This document shows, in pieces, positions 33,918-42,388 of a DNA stretch of 64,000 bases. Source of the stretch: JAVSMW01 sp032027005 (GTDB lineage Bacteria > Bacillota > Thermincolia > Thermincolales > UBA2595); contig JAVSMW010000013.1 in the NCBI GenBank assembly GCA_032027005.1, positions 58,429 through 122,428 on the forward strand, written 5' to 3'. Numbering within the stretch: the first letter of the stretch is position 1; each line of letters starts with the position of its first letter. The translations under genes and the position numbers were made by a program. The notes under the pieces were generated by a model that did no database searches, had not been told where the DNA came from, and was given only the letters and a program-made list of their open reading frames with translations.

Positions 33918-35726
33918 TTAATCATTTCGGCGGTCAAAAACAACTGATGATCCAATACTTTGTTTTGCAATTTTCTTTAGTTCTGCTGCCTTTTCTCCTA
34001 TTTCCAGATAGTTTTTGAATTTATCAGGTATGCTGATGACTACTGCTAATGATATTGACATGATTGGGAATTGTTCGATTAGGCCCCGTCGGTTGGTTAC
34101 TTCTACGTATTCCCTGTTGAGGTCTTCAAGTTCATATAAACTTCGTATTTTTCTTTCAAATACTTCAATAATGTGCTCACACATAATTTTTGCACATTCG
34201 ATTTTGGTAATAAGAATGAAATCGTCACCGCCTATATGTCCTAAAAAGTCATTACTACAGCCCATTTTTATCAGGCAGTCGCTTAAAACGCGAGAGGTAA
34301 GAAGAATTGCCTTGTCCCCTCTTTCAAATCCATATTTGTCATTAAAGGCTTTGAAGTTGTCAAGGTCAATATAAAGAACTGCAAATGCTTGGTTGTTCTC
34401 AAGCATGCGTTTTAGCTTCGCTTCTATCACCAAGTTGCCCTGTAAACCTGTCAATGGATTAGAATTATGTGCATAGGAAATTTGAATTTTAGTCACATTG
34501 TTAAGGAGATTCATTACCGACACTACACCTACATATCTATCGTTTTCTGCTACGATAATTAGATCATAAAGATTTTCTTCACTGCGGCACATGGCAATTT
34601 GCGAGGCTTCTTCGAGGGGCAAATCGGAATTTACGACTAACGGATTGTCGTCCATAACCATCGCAATCGGTTTGTTAGAATATAGAGAGACTCCGTAGCG
34701 TGTCCCTAATTTGTAATAAAGGTGGTCCTTCATTACCAGACCGATAGGCCTGTCATTTTCAACTACCACGATACCGCTTAATTTTATCTGCTCCAGGATT
34801 TCGCTAACTTCACATACAGGAAGCTCCTTTTCTACAGTGGGAAATGACTCCGCAATCTCTTCTATTTTTATCCCCAGTCCCTGAGAATCCTTAAATATAG
34901 TGTCCCTGATAAGAAGATTATTGATAAGTCTTTGTGCCTCAGGGTAAATCTGGGGAGCAGGAAAGGCCGGCCGGGCCAGGAAATAACCCTGCACATAATG
35001 TACTCCCAGTTTGTGCACTACAGTCAACTCCTCCGGTGTTTCCACACCCTCGGCAATTATCTTTGAATTCACCGCTATGGCCAATTTAACCATGGATTCA
35101 ACAATTGCCTGTTTAGGAAGATTCCTATGGATTCCCCTGATGATGGACATATCAAGTTTAATATACTCCGGTTTTAACTCCGCAATGGCCTGAAGGCTCG
35201 AATAACCGGCACCTGCATCATCAACTGCAATAGTATAACCCTGCTCTCGGTAATGGTAGAGTGAACGTTGGAAGCTTTCAAAATCAGTGATAGCAGTTCG
35301 CTCAGTGATTTCAAAGGTTACTTGTTCCGGCTTAAAACCACGCCGGAAGATGTGATCTTTGGTCTTCCCGTTCTGAAAATGCGGGTCGTTCACAACCTGA
35401 GGGTTCATGTTTAGAAACAACTGCTGTCCGGGTTTTAAGTTACTGATATTATTTAAGGCCTCTTCCCGGCATACTTGTTCAAGGGCAAACAGCATACGGT
35501 TCTCAATAGCCGCATCAAACAGCTGACTGGGAGAATGTAAAGGGCTGTCTTCAGGCCCCCTGCTAAGGGCCTCATACCCAACAATTTCGCCGTTTTGGAT
35601 ATTAACAATAGGTTGGTATAAAAGCTGAATTTTTCTATTATCAAGTATGTGCTCCAGCTCTTTGCGCCAAAATGGTGAATTAAAAGCAAATCTCGTTTTT
35701 GTTTCTAATTCCTCAGTACCACACAT
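33918..35726 (-). CDS. EAL-CBS-GGDEF protein, cyclic di-GMP turnover
   Basis: About 602 residues. An EAL phosphodiesterase domain (about 20-265) keeps its catalytic set: EALSRG, EITERTAI, DDAGAGYSSL, IKLDMSIIRG and IAEGVETPEEL. Next comes a pair of CBS domains (about 290-410) that probably bind a nucleotide. A C-terminal GGDEF domain (about 425-600) has GGDDF in place of GGDEF and DLDNFKAFNDKYGFERGD, so the cyclase may still work. The order resembles YkuI or the Xanthomonas EAL-CBS-GGDEF proteins. Start at the ATG 35726, with GAGGGA upstream. No membrane helices. The HD-GYP gene nearby also belongs to cyclic di-GMP metabolism. Confidence 0.9.
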   Translation of the reverse strand: MCGTEELETKTRFAFNSPFWRKELEHILDNRKIQLLYQPIVNIQNGEIVGYEALSRGPEDSPLHSPSQLFDAAIENRMLFALEQVCREEALNNISNLKPGQQLFLNMNPQVVNDPHFQNGKTKDHIFRRGFKPEQVTFEITERTAITDFESFQRSLYHYREQGYTIAVDDAGAGYSSLQAIAELKPEYIKLDMSIIRGIHRNLPKQAIVESMVKLAIAVNSKIIAEGVETPEELTVVHKLGVHYVQGYFLARPAFPAPQIYPEAQRLINNLLIRDTIFKDSQGLGIKIEEIAESFPTVEKELPVCEVSEILEQIKLSGIVVVENDRPIGLVMKDHLYYKLGTRYGVSLYSNKPIAMVMDDNPLVVNSDLPLEEASQIAMCRSEENLYDLIIVAENDRYVGVVSVMNLLNNVTKIQISYAHNSNPLTGLQGNLVIEAKLKRMLENNQAFAVLYIDLDNFKAFNDKYGFERGDKAILLTSRVLSDCLIKMGCSNDFLGHIGGDDFILITKIECAKIMCEHIIEVFERKIRSLYELEDLNREYVEVTNRRGLIEQFPIMSISLAVVISIPDKFKNYLEIGEKAAELKKIAKQSIGSSVVFDRRND

Positions 35727-35924
35727 TTTCCATTCCCTCACTATGTCAATATTTTTACCCTCTGGAAAGTTTAACCTATATTTAATGTAATTTTAGCTTA
35801 TTTTCTTTAAATGCAAGTTAAGATAAAATTAAATTTGTGTTATCAAAACATTAATTCAACACAAAAGAAAGATGGGGGCACACAAGCATACAGTCAAGCA
35901 CTTTTGTCGAACAGCATACTAAAA

Positions 35925-35951
35925 ACAAAAAAACCGCAATCGCTTGCGGTT
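35925..35951 (-). terminator. Terminator of tRNA-Thr
   Basis: Minus strand AACCGCAA-GCGA-TTGCGGTT followed by TTTTTGTTTTT, 14 nt downstream of the tRNA 3' end. Confidence 0.85.
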
Positions 35952-35964
35952 GTAGTGTTTCGAG

Positions 35965-36039
35965 TGGAGCCGATGATGAGATTTGAACTCACGACCTACG
36001 CATTACGAGTGCGTTGCTCTACCACTGAGCTACATCGGC
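35965..36039 (-). tRNA. tRNA-Thr (anticodon CGT)
   Basis: The minus strand folds as a full cloverleaf. The acceptor arm GCCGATG pairs with CATCGGC; the D arm is GCTC-AGTGGTA-GAGC; the anticodon arm ACGCA-CTCGTAA-TGCGT has CGT at its centre. The T arm is GTGAG-TTCAAAT-CTCAT. The discriminator is T and the CCA end is encoded. It reads ACG codons. 75 nt including CCA. Confidence 0.96.
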
Positions 36040-36189
36040 TTATTAAACTGCAGAAGTTATTATAACAGATATTTTTTATAAAGGCAACAGAGTAATCAGT
36101 CGCGAGTCACGAGTCGCGAGACGAGAGTTAGATTAGTAATCAGTGATCTGTGATCGAGTAGACTGTTATCATTCTTTTCACCCGTTCTT

Positions 36190-36248
36190 CCCACTGACCA
36201 CTTACCACTTGCCGCTGATCACTCTTCTCACTCTCCACTCTCCACTCC
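36190..36248. repeat. Low-complexity heptad-like repeat tract upstream of tRNA-Thr
   Basis: ACTGACCACTTACCACTTGCCGCTGATCACTCTTCTC and then CTCTCCACTCTCCACTCC, drifting copies of a CCACTxx heptad. Just beside it (36098-36160) a second tract repeats CGAGTCACGAGTCGCGAG and GATCTGTGATCGAG. No gene is seen between 36040 and 36254. Confidence 0.6.
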
Positions 36249-36254
36249 GCCATT

Positions 36255-37331
36255 TTAACCTATAATATCTTCTACCTGGTCCTCTTTTAATATCTCGGTA
36301 ATAAAAATATCCTGGGCCTTAGAAAGGTCAACTTCCCGGAGTTCAAAGAGTTTTCGGCGGTCCCGGTCGTACATTATCCTGACTACAGGCCTTGTTTGCC
36401 TGCCCTTGTTCATGTCAACCACTACCCCTATTTCCCCGGTGTTTAGGGCAACTACACTACCCAAGGGATAAATAGCTACATTTTCCACAAAAACCTTTAA
36501 GACATCGGGATCAAACTGTCCTGATGAAGAATTTACAATTATTTCAACAGCCTGATGGGGGAAAAAGGCTTTGCGGAAGGGGCGGTCTGTCAAGAGGGCA
36601 TCAAAAACATCTGCAACTGCAACAATCCGCGGAAACAGACCTATTTCATCACCACGGATGCCAAAGGGATAACCCGACCCGTCCAATCTCTCATGATGCT
36701 GCAGGGCGGTGAGCGGAACGCTTTCCGCAAACTGCCGGCTGGCTTTGAGCATATCATATCCCAAAAGACTATGTTTCTTTACCTTGTTATATTCCTCTTC
36801 TGTGATATGGCCAGGCTTGTGCAGAATGCTCTTCGGTACGTTGGTCCTCCCTACATCGTGCAGTAAAGCCGCCAATCCAAGATTCCTCAGGTGATCACCC
36901 TTTATTTTCAGAAACAGCCCCATAATTAAGGACAGCATACAAACATTAACCGAATGGGCAAAAATATACGAGTCCAGGCCCCGGACTTCAGTAAGGTGCA
37001 GCATTACACACTTGTCTTTGACAACCTGGCGAAAAATATTGTTAATAGCCTGCTTCACAGTCCCTTGCTCCAGGGTATTGGTCAAAGTTAAATCCCTGAT
37101 TATGCTTTGGACGGTCTTAATGACCTCATTTCCGGTCAATTCTCCGTTAACCGCTAAAGAGGCAGTGCTGTCCTTAACTTCCACCTGCTCAATACCCAAA
37201 TCCAACATCTGTTTTAAATGAAAGGCTTCTATTTCAGTGCCGGGAGTAAATAACAAAGTTCCGTCTTTGGTGCAGACTGATTTACCGATGATCATACCGA
37301 TTTTCAGTTGTTCAACAGGCATTTTTCTCAT
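36255..37331 (-). CDS. HD-GYP domain protein, probable cyclic di-GMP phosphodiesterase
   Basis: About 358 residues. The C-terminal HD-GYP domain shows ALLHDVGRTNVPKSIL with the HD pair, KKHSLLGYDML, and HHERLDGSGYPFGIRG (HHE, GYP) with VVAVADVFDALLTDRPF following. All motifs needed for a working phosphodiesterase are present. The N-terminal part (about 1-110) is the DUF3391-like domain often found before HD-GYP. Start chosen at the ATG 37331, which has AAGGTG 6 nt upstream; the ATG at 37346 has no such site. Confidence 0.9.
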   Translation of the reverse strand: MRKMPVEQLKIGMIIGKSVCTKDGTLLFTPGTEIEAFHLKQMLDLGIEQVEVKDSTASLAVNGELTGNEVIKTVQSIIRDLTLTNTLEQGTVKQAINNIFRQVVKDKCVMLHLTEVRGLDSYIFAHSVNVCMLSLIMGLFLKIKGDHLRNLGLAALLHDVGRTNVPKSILHKPGHITEEEYNKVKKHSLLGYDMLKASRQFAESVPLTALQHHERLDGSGYPFGIRGDEIGLFPRIVAVADVFDALLTDRPFRKAFFPHQAVEIIVNSSSGQFDPDVLKVFVENVAIYPLGSVVALNTGEIGVVVDMNKGRQTRPVVRIMYDRDRRKLFELREVDLSKAQDIFITEILKEDQVEDIIG

Positions 37332-37473
37332 CAAATTCACCTTCATGGTGCATATATTAAAAATATGTACTTATTTCGTTAGATTTCATAAAAATCCTGC
37401 CTAAATTAGTTCTTTTGTAAGTTTATGTGTTAAGTCTGTTTATTGTTCCATATTCAACACTACCTTTTTTTAT

Positions 37474-37516
37474 CAAAAAGGATGCCTCCCGGCAGCTCCC
37501 GGCAGGCATCCTTTTT
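37474..37516. terminator. Bidirectional terminator at the end of the TrkH-like gene
   Basis: AAGGATGCC and GGCATCCTT enclose a GC-rich loop (TCCCGGCAGCTCCCGGCA-type), with A- and T-runs on both sides. The hairpin directly abuts the stop codon at 37517. Confidence 0.85.
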
Positions 37517-38389
37517 TCATCCTATAATCACTTTTTCCTTTGGGTAGTGGAATTTTTCCTGAACAGTAGTTCCTCTTATAGTAAACAGAAATGAAAAGAT
37601 ACCGATTCTGCCAATAAACATCAGATTAATAATAACATATTTCCCTAGGGTACTGAGATCAGGCGTGATTCCCACAGATAACCCTGATGTCCCAAAGGCC
37701 GAGGTAACTTCGAAAATAATTGCCACCAAACTTAATGAAGGTTCCAGAATTGTCATCAGGATGATGGAATAACCGCAGATCAAGGACGCTGTCATGATAA
37801 CAATAAATGATCTGTGCACATCCTCGGGATCAATTTCACGCTCAAATATTTTGATTGAATCTTTGCCTTTGGTATAAAAGAAAATGCTTAAAAACATAAT
37901 GGCAAAAGTTGTAGTCCGAATGCCTCCTCCCGCACTGCTGGGAGAAGCTCCGATAAACATCAACCCGCTAAGCAAAAGTAAAGTGGGATCAGAAAACTGG
38001 CCGGCATCCATAGTGGCTAACCCGCCGCTCCTTGAGCTAATAGATTGAAATAATGAACAAAAAAAGATTTCATGCCACGCTTTATCGGCGAAAAATTGAC
38101 TTCTCTCAAATAAATAAATAAATAAGGTGCCAATTATTACTAATATAAAATAACCAACTATATTAAAGGTGTCGGCAGTTGATACGACATTTAATCCCGT
38201 AACACTTATGGCACTGACTGCGGTAAACAGCGCATCCACAAATGACAGTTCAGTATTTGGCGATTTATGAGCAATCGGCAGGCTCAATAATACTGTAGAA
38301 ATGATTACAGCAGATATATAAAATAACACAATCAGCTGAACTGGTGATAAACTTTTCTTATGTGACTCAGAGTATTTTGTGACTTCCAC
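37517..38389 (-). pseudogene. TrkH/KtrB potassium transporter with in-frame deletion
   Basis: The 290-residue product keeps the first pore loop (FTAVSAISVTGLNVVSTADTFN, about residues 55-77), the third (SLFQSISSRSGGLATMDAGQF) and the fourth (FEVTSAFGTSGLSVGITPDLS). It passes straight from the first loop to ILVIIGTLFIYLFE, which normally lies well over 100 residues later. The second membrane-pore-membrane unit, with its selectivity loop, is missing, so a channel could not form. Family members have about 440-450 residues. No ktrA/trkA gene adjoins it. The frame is otherwise open, so the loss is probably recent. Confidence 0.75.
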
Positions 38390-38444
38390 TGCTTCACTAC
38401 CTTTATAACATGATAGGCATATTATACCAGAATAAGTCCTATAA

Positions 38445-38491
38445 CGGAAGAAAAGGCCTCACACCAGTTTAGAAAACTGATGAGAGACCTT
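38445..38491 (-). terminator. Terminator of groES-groEL
   Basis: Minus strand GGTCTCTCATCAGTTT-TCTA-AACTGGTGTGAGGCC followed by TTTTCTTCCG, about 20 nt after the groEL stop. Stem of about 15 bp with one mismatch. Confidence 0.85.
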
Positions 38492-38511
38492 CTTAAAACA
38501 AGTGGGGCTTA

Positions 38512-40146
38512 TTACATCATTCCACCCATTCCGCCCATTCCACCGGGCATTCCGCCAGGCATTCCGCCCATTTCTTTTTCCGGCTTATCAGCCACTATAG
38601 TTTCGGTAGTGAGCAGCATTGCAGCAATACTGGCAGCATTCTGCAGAGCTGAACGGGTAACTTTAGCAGGGTCAACAATACCCGCCTCAATCATGTTAAC
38701 CCATTCTTCGGTTGCAGCGTTGAAACCAATACCCGGTTGCTGATCTTTAACTTTTTCTACGATAACAGAACCTTCAAGTCCGGCATTATTAGCAATCTGA
38801 CGAACAGGTTCTTCCAGGGCTTTTTTCACAATTGCCACACCGGTTGCCACTTCTCCGGAAGCCTCAATATTGCTGAGAGCCGGAATAATATTAATGAATG
38901 CAGTTCCACCGCCAGGTACGATTCCTTCCTCTACGGCAGCCCTGGTAGCATTAAGAGCATCTTCGATGCGCAGCTTCTTTTCTTTCAATTCAGTTTCAGT
39001 AGCGGCACCCACCTCGATTACTGCAACACCGCCGGACAGTTTAGCCAGGCGCTCCTGCAGTTTTTCGCGGTCAAAATCGGAAGTGGTGTCTTCAATCAGA
39101 GTTCTAATCTGAGCTACCCTCTTCTCAATATCGGCTTGCTCTCCGGCACCACCGACAATAACTGTTTCCTCTTTCTTGACTTTTACCTGACGGCAGCGAC
39201 CCAGCATATCAACTGTGGCATTCTCAAGCTTGAGTCCAACGTCCTCGGAAACAACCTGTCCGCCGGTCAGAATAGCGAGATCTTCCAACATTGCCTTCCT
39301 GCGGTCACCAAAGCCGGGAGCTTTCACCCCAACACAGGTGAAGGTTCCGCGAAGCTTGTTAAGAACCAGGGTGGCCAGTGCTTCACCTTCAACATCTTCA
39401 GCGATAATAAGTAATTGTTTGCCTGCTTGGACGACTTTTTCCAGAACCGGGAGAATATCGGCTATGGCACCGATTTTCTTATCAGTAATAAGAATGTATG
39501 GCTCATTTAAGGTAGCTTCCATTTTATCGGAATCTGTAATCATGTAAGGAGAAATATAGCCCCGGTCAAAGTTCATCCCTTCAACTACATCAAGGGTAGT
39601 CACAAAGCCTTTGGATTCTTCAACGGTGATGACCCCGTCCTTACCTACCTTTTCCATAGCTTCGGCAATCAGCTTGCCGATTTCCTCGTCACCGGCTGAA
39701 ATCGAAGCAACCTGGGCAATAGCATTTTTCTCTTCGATAGGCTTAGCAATTTTCTTAACTTCCTCAACAGCCAACGCAACTGCTTTTTCAATACCCTTCT
39801 TGACAATCATAGGGTTTGCACCGGCAGCAACGTTTTTCAAGCCCTCACGAATCATGGCCTGAGCCAGTACAGTAGCGGTAGTGGTACCGTCACCGGCCAC
39901 ATCGTTGGTTTTTGTAGCAACTTCCTTTACCAATTGAGCACCCATGTTTTCAAAGGGATCCGGTAATTCCACTTCTCTGGCAATAGTCACGCCATCATTG
40001 GTAATCATCGGTGAACCGAATTTTTTGTCCAGAACAACGTTCCGGCCTTTGGGTCCAAGGGTTACCCGAACAGCTTCTGCCAGCTGGTTAACACCGCTTT
40101 CAAGGGCGCGGCGGGCTTCTTCACCAAACTTTATTTCCTTAGCCAA
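38512..40146 (-). CDS. groEL: Chaperonin GroEL
   Basis: 60-kDa chaperonin subunit that folds proteins in an ATP-driven double ring with GroES. Visible are AKEIKFGEEARRAL at the N-terminus, LGPKGRNVVLDKKFGSPMITNDGVTIA, the nucleotide loop VAGDGTTTATVLAQAM, the family signature AAVEEGIVPGGGTAF, and the Gly-Met-rich tail ending GGMGGMM. I chose the TTG at 40146, which gives the conserved MAKEIKF start at 9 nt from AAGGAGG. The ATG at 40152 is only 3 nt from that site, though it cannot be excluded. About 544 residues. Confidence 0.95.
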   Translation of the reverse strand: MAKEIKFGEEARRALESGVNQLAEAVRVTLGPKGRNVVLDKKFGSPMITNDGVTIAREVELPDPFENMGAQLVKEVATKTNDVAGDGTTTATVLAQAMIREGLKNVAAGANPMIVKKGIEKAVALAVEEVKKIAKPIEEKNAIAQVASISAGDEEIGKLIAEAMEKVGKDGVITVEESKGFVTTLDVVEGMNFDRGYISPYMITDSDKMEATLNEPYILITDKKIGAIADILPVLEKVVQAGKQLLIIAEDVEGEALATLVLNKLRGTFTCVGVKAPGFGDRRKAMLEDLAILTGGQVVSEDVGLKLENATVDMLGRCRQVKVKKEETVIVGGAGEQADIEKRVAQIRTLIEDTTSDFDREKLQERLAKLSGGVAVIEVGAATETELKEKKLRIEDALNATRAAVEEGIVPGGGTAFINIIPALSNIEASGEVATGVAIVKKALEEPVRQIANNAGLEGSVIVEKVKDQQPGIGFNAATEEWVNMIEAGIVDPAKVTRSALQNAASIAAMLLTTETIVADKPEKEMGGMPGGMPGGMGGMGGMM

Positions 40147-40182
40147 ATTCATCAACCTCCTTAGATTCTAATAGCATTTTTG

Positions 40183-40470
40183 TTAATCAACAATCGCCAG
40201 AATGTCTCTTTCATTCAGAATCATGCACTCTTGTCCATCAATTTTGATCTCGTTGCCGGCATACTTAGAATAGATTACTTTGTCGCCGACCTTCACCTCA
40301 AGAGCGACTTTCTGGCCATTTTCCAGGAGTTTGCCACTTCCTACGGCTAATACTTCTCCCTGCTGCGGCTTTTCTTTTGCCGTATCGGGAAGAACAATGC
40401 CGCTGGCGGTCTTTTCCTCCGCAGCCAATGGCTTAATTAAGATTCTGTCAGCTAAAGGTTTAACATTCAT
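40183..40470 (-). CDS. groES: Co-chaperonin GroES
   Basis: 95-residue lid of the GroEL chamber. It starts NVKPLADRILIKPLAAEEKTASGIVLPDTAKEKPQQG, which includes the mobile loop, and continues with VGDKVIYSKYAGNEIKIDGQEC. First gene of the operon, with groEL 36 nt downstream, under the CIRCE element. Confidence 0.97.
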   Translation of the reverse strand: MNVKPLADRILIKPLAAEEKTASGIVLPDTAKEKPQQGEVLAVGSGKLLENGQKVALEVKVGDKVIYSKYAGNEIKIDGQECMILNERDILAIVD

Positions 40471-40514
40471 CTAGACCCCTCCTTTATTTTGATTGTTAAG
40501 TTTTTTATTCTTTG

Positions 40515-40541
40515 TTAGCACTCAATAAAGACGAGTGCTAA
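40515..40541. promoter_or_regulatory. CIRCE operator (HrcA-binding site)
   Basis: TTAGCACTC-AATAAAGAC-GAGTGCTAA, a perfect 9-9-9 inverted repeat, 45 nt before groES. HrcA binds it and represses the chaperonin operon until heat shock. hrcA is not in the window. Confidence 0.98.
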
Positions 40542-40551
40542 TACACTATTT

Positions 40552-40580
40552 ATAATATAAAATGAGAATTGGAAAATCAA
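40552..40580 (-). promoter_or_regulatory. Promoter of groES-groEL
   Basis: Minus strand TTGATT (40580-40575), 17-nt spacer, TATTAT (40557-40552). The start point would fall at the upstream edge of CIRCE, as expected for HrcA control. Confidence 0.65.
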
Positions 40581-40843
40581 ATACCCATAATCAAGAAAAT
40601 TGCGGGCTTTTTCCCCAATATCTCATTTTATTTCTGTATTACCTCGATTTTCTTCCGATCTAATCTTATTTCTTTACCCCGTCACTTCAAACATATTAAG
40701 AACCAAAACCCCACAGGATAATATTTTCCAGTTTGAGCCGCATATATACATTTCTGTAATATTTTTTTAATACTCTTGCAATCTAAAAGTATCACAAGGG
40801 CGTCTTGCTCTATTCCTCTGGCGTCCATAAACCTTAAGCAAAT

Positions 40844-40927
40844 AAGCCGCAGACAAATACAGATGAACACGGATACATTATGTCTGTCAACTTTTATCCA
40901 TGTTAATCCGCGTTTATCCGCGGCTTA
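40844..40927. repeat. AACACGGAT dispersed repeat, hairpin form
   Basis: AAGCCGCAGACAAATACAG and ATGAACACGGATA are followed by their inverted counterparts TATCCATGTTAATCCGCG and TTTATCCGCGGCTT. Same family as 24615. The remaining sequence between 40581 and 40967 is AT-rich and shows no supported gene; an open frame at 40682-40870 looks like chance. Confidence 0.65.
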
Positions 40928-40967
40928 TCTTTTGCCTTTTTAAGATTTTTAAGCGGTAAAAACTTTA

Positions 40968-41462
40968 TTAGTCTTTCCTGGCACACTCAGAAGCGGTGCC
41001 TTTTAGAATATCCAACCCGTGCGGCAGGGCAGGAAGTATCCATTCCAGGTTTTCTTTCACTGCCTTGGGGCTGCCGGGCAGGTTAATAATCAGGGTCATC
41101 TTTCTAATACCTGCTGCGGCCCTTGATAGCATGGCCCGAGACGTTATTTTACTGCTTTCCATCCGCATTACTTCAGGTATCCCGGGAACCAGGCGGTCAA
41201 CAACAGCAAGGGTAGCCTCCGGAGTTACATCTCTTGGGCTAAAACCGGTCCCCCCCGTTGTCAGCACCAGGTCCAGCTTCTTTATGTCAGCATACTCAAT
41301 CAGTTGCTTTTGAATAAGCTCCTGCTCATCAGGAATGACCACATATTCGAGAACTTCACCGCCAATTTTAGCAATTTCCTCCCGGATTACCTGAGCGCTC
41401 AGGTCCTCCCTTTCGCCCCGGCTGCCTTTGTCACTGGCTGTGATTATGCCTACCTTATACAT
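40968..41462 (-). CDS. mogA: Molybdopterin adenylyltransferase, MogA/MoaB family
   Basis: Adenylates molybdopterin before metal insertion. The MoCF-binding fold is evident: GIITASDKGSRGEREDLS at the start, LVLTTGGTGFSPRDVTPEAT at about residues 66-85, and NLPGSPKAVKENLEWILPALPHGLDIL near the end. 164 residues. Last gene of the cofactor operon; it overlaps the MOSC gene by 8 nt. MogA and MoaB cannot be told apart by eye. Confidence 0.93.
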   Translation of the reverse strand: MYKVGIITASDKGSRGEREDLSAQVIREEIAKIGGEVLEYVVIPDEQELIQKQLIEYADIKKLDLVLTTGGTGFSPRDVTPEATLAVVDRLVPGIPEVMRMESSKITSRAMLSRAAAGIRKMTLIINLPGSPKAVKENLEWILPALPHGLDILKGTASECARKD

Positions 41463-41898
41463 GCTGAACTACCTCTATCAAATCTCCGACTTTAACCGGG
41501 CCGCCCCTGAGCACTTTAATAAAGATACCCTCTTTAGGCATAACACAGTCCCCGGCCTGATAATAAATAGCACACCTGTCGTGGCAGACCTTGCCGATCT
41601 GAGTTACTTCACCGACAGCCTCCGGACCGATATTTAACTGGGTCCCGATGGGCAGGGAAACCAAATCGATATCTTCAGTGGTAAGATTTTCGGCAAAGTC
41701 TCCGGGATTCACATCCAGACCTTTTTGCCTCATTTTTTCAATGCTCTCCAGAGTCAACAAGCTAACCTGCCTGTGCCAGTCACCGGCATGCCCGTCCCCT
41801 ATAAGTCCATGGTCGGGCTTAAGTACTCCGGAACCGACGTTTTTCTTGCGTTCACCTTTTTTCTCACTGGTACATACAGCAACTATTTTTCCGGCCAT
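41455..41898 (-). CDS. MOSC-domain protein
   Basis: A 147-residue stand-alone MOSC domain, related to the C-terminal domain of molybdenum cofactor sulfurase and to YiiM. The domain landmarks include GLIGDGHAGDWHRQVSLL, DFAENLTTEDIDL, and the Cys-bearing GKVCHDRCAIYYQAGDCVMPKEG. The conserved cysteine may carry sulfur for Mo enzymes; the substrate is unknown. It overlaps moaC upstream and mogA downstream, so the three are coupled. Confidence 0.9.
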   Translation of the reverse strand: MAGKIVAVCTSEKKGERKKNVGSGVLKPDHGLIGDGHAGDWHRQVSLLTLESIEKMRQKGLDVNPGDFAENLTTEDIDLVSLPIGTQLNIGPEAVGEVTQIGKVCHDRCAIYYQAGDCVMPKEGIFIKVLRGGPVKVGDLIEVVQHV

Positions 41899-42383
41899 TG
41901 TTGCTCACCTTCCCTTTCGTACCGGCCGCTTTTACCCCCGGTTTTTTCTACAAGCCTGACATTTTCAATAACCATACCCTTGTCTATGGCCTTACACATA
42001 TCGTAAATGGTCAGCCCGGCTGCCGAAACCGCTGTCAGGGCTTCCATTTCCACACCTGTCTTGCCCGTTGTTTTAACAACCGCCTGGATGTTCACTTTGG
42101 AGCCTGCTTCATCCAGGACAAAGCTGATGTCTGCACCGGTAATGAACAAGGGATGGCACATGGGTATCAATGACCCGGTCTGTTTGGCAGCCATAATCCC
42201 GGCCACCTGAGCCACCGCCAGGACGTCTCCTTTGGCAATGCCCCTATCCTTTATAGCTTTTAAGGTTGCCGGCTGCATGGCCACCTCCCCGCGGGCTGTG
42301 GCGACTCTTACAGTCTCATGCTTGGATGTAACATCAACCATGCGGGCCCTGCCCTCCTGATTGAAGTGGGTTAAATCATTCAA
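41883..42383 (-). CDS. moaC: Cyclic pyranopterin monophosphate synthase MoaC
   Basis: Acts after MoaA in making cyclic pyranopterin monophosphate. Visible are LTHFNQEGRARMVDVTSK at the start, AGIMAAKQTGSLIPMCHPL with the active-site lysine region and HP motif, and GVEMEALTAVSAAGLTIYDMCKAIDK. I chose the TTG at 42383, which gives the usual family N-terminus and is preceded by GGGGGG within the end of moaA. The longer frame from 42431 overlaps moaA and adds unrelated residues. About 166 residues. Confidence 0.92.
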   Translation of the reverse strand: MNDLTHFNQEGRARMVDVTSKHETVRVATARGEVAMQPATLKAIKDRGIAKGDVLAVAQVAGIMAAKQTGSLIPMCHPLFITGADISFVLDEAGSKVNIQAVVKTTGKTGVEMEALTAVSAAGLTIYDMCKAIDKGMVIENVRLVEKTGGKSGRYEREGEQQWPEK

Positions 42384-42388
42384 CGGTA

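Noticed and set aside
36095..36248. CRISPR-like array near tRNA-Thr
   Set aside because: Units are 7-9 nt and contiguous, without spacers of constant length; no cas genes in the window.
40682..40870. 62-residue frame upstream of mogA
   Set aside because: No ribosome site, unusual composition, and it overlaps the AACACGGAT repeat.
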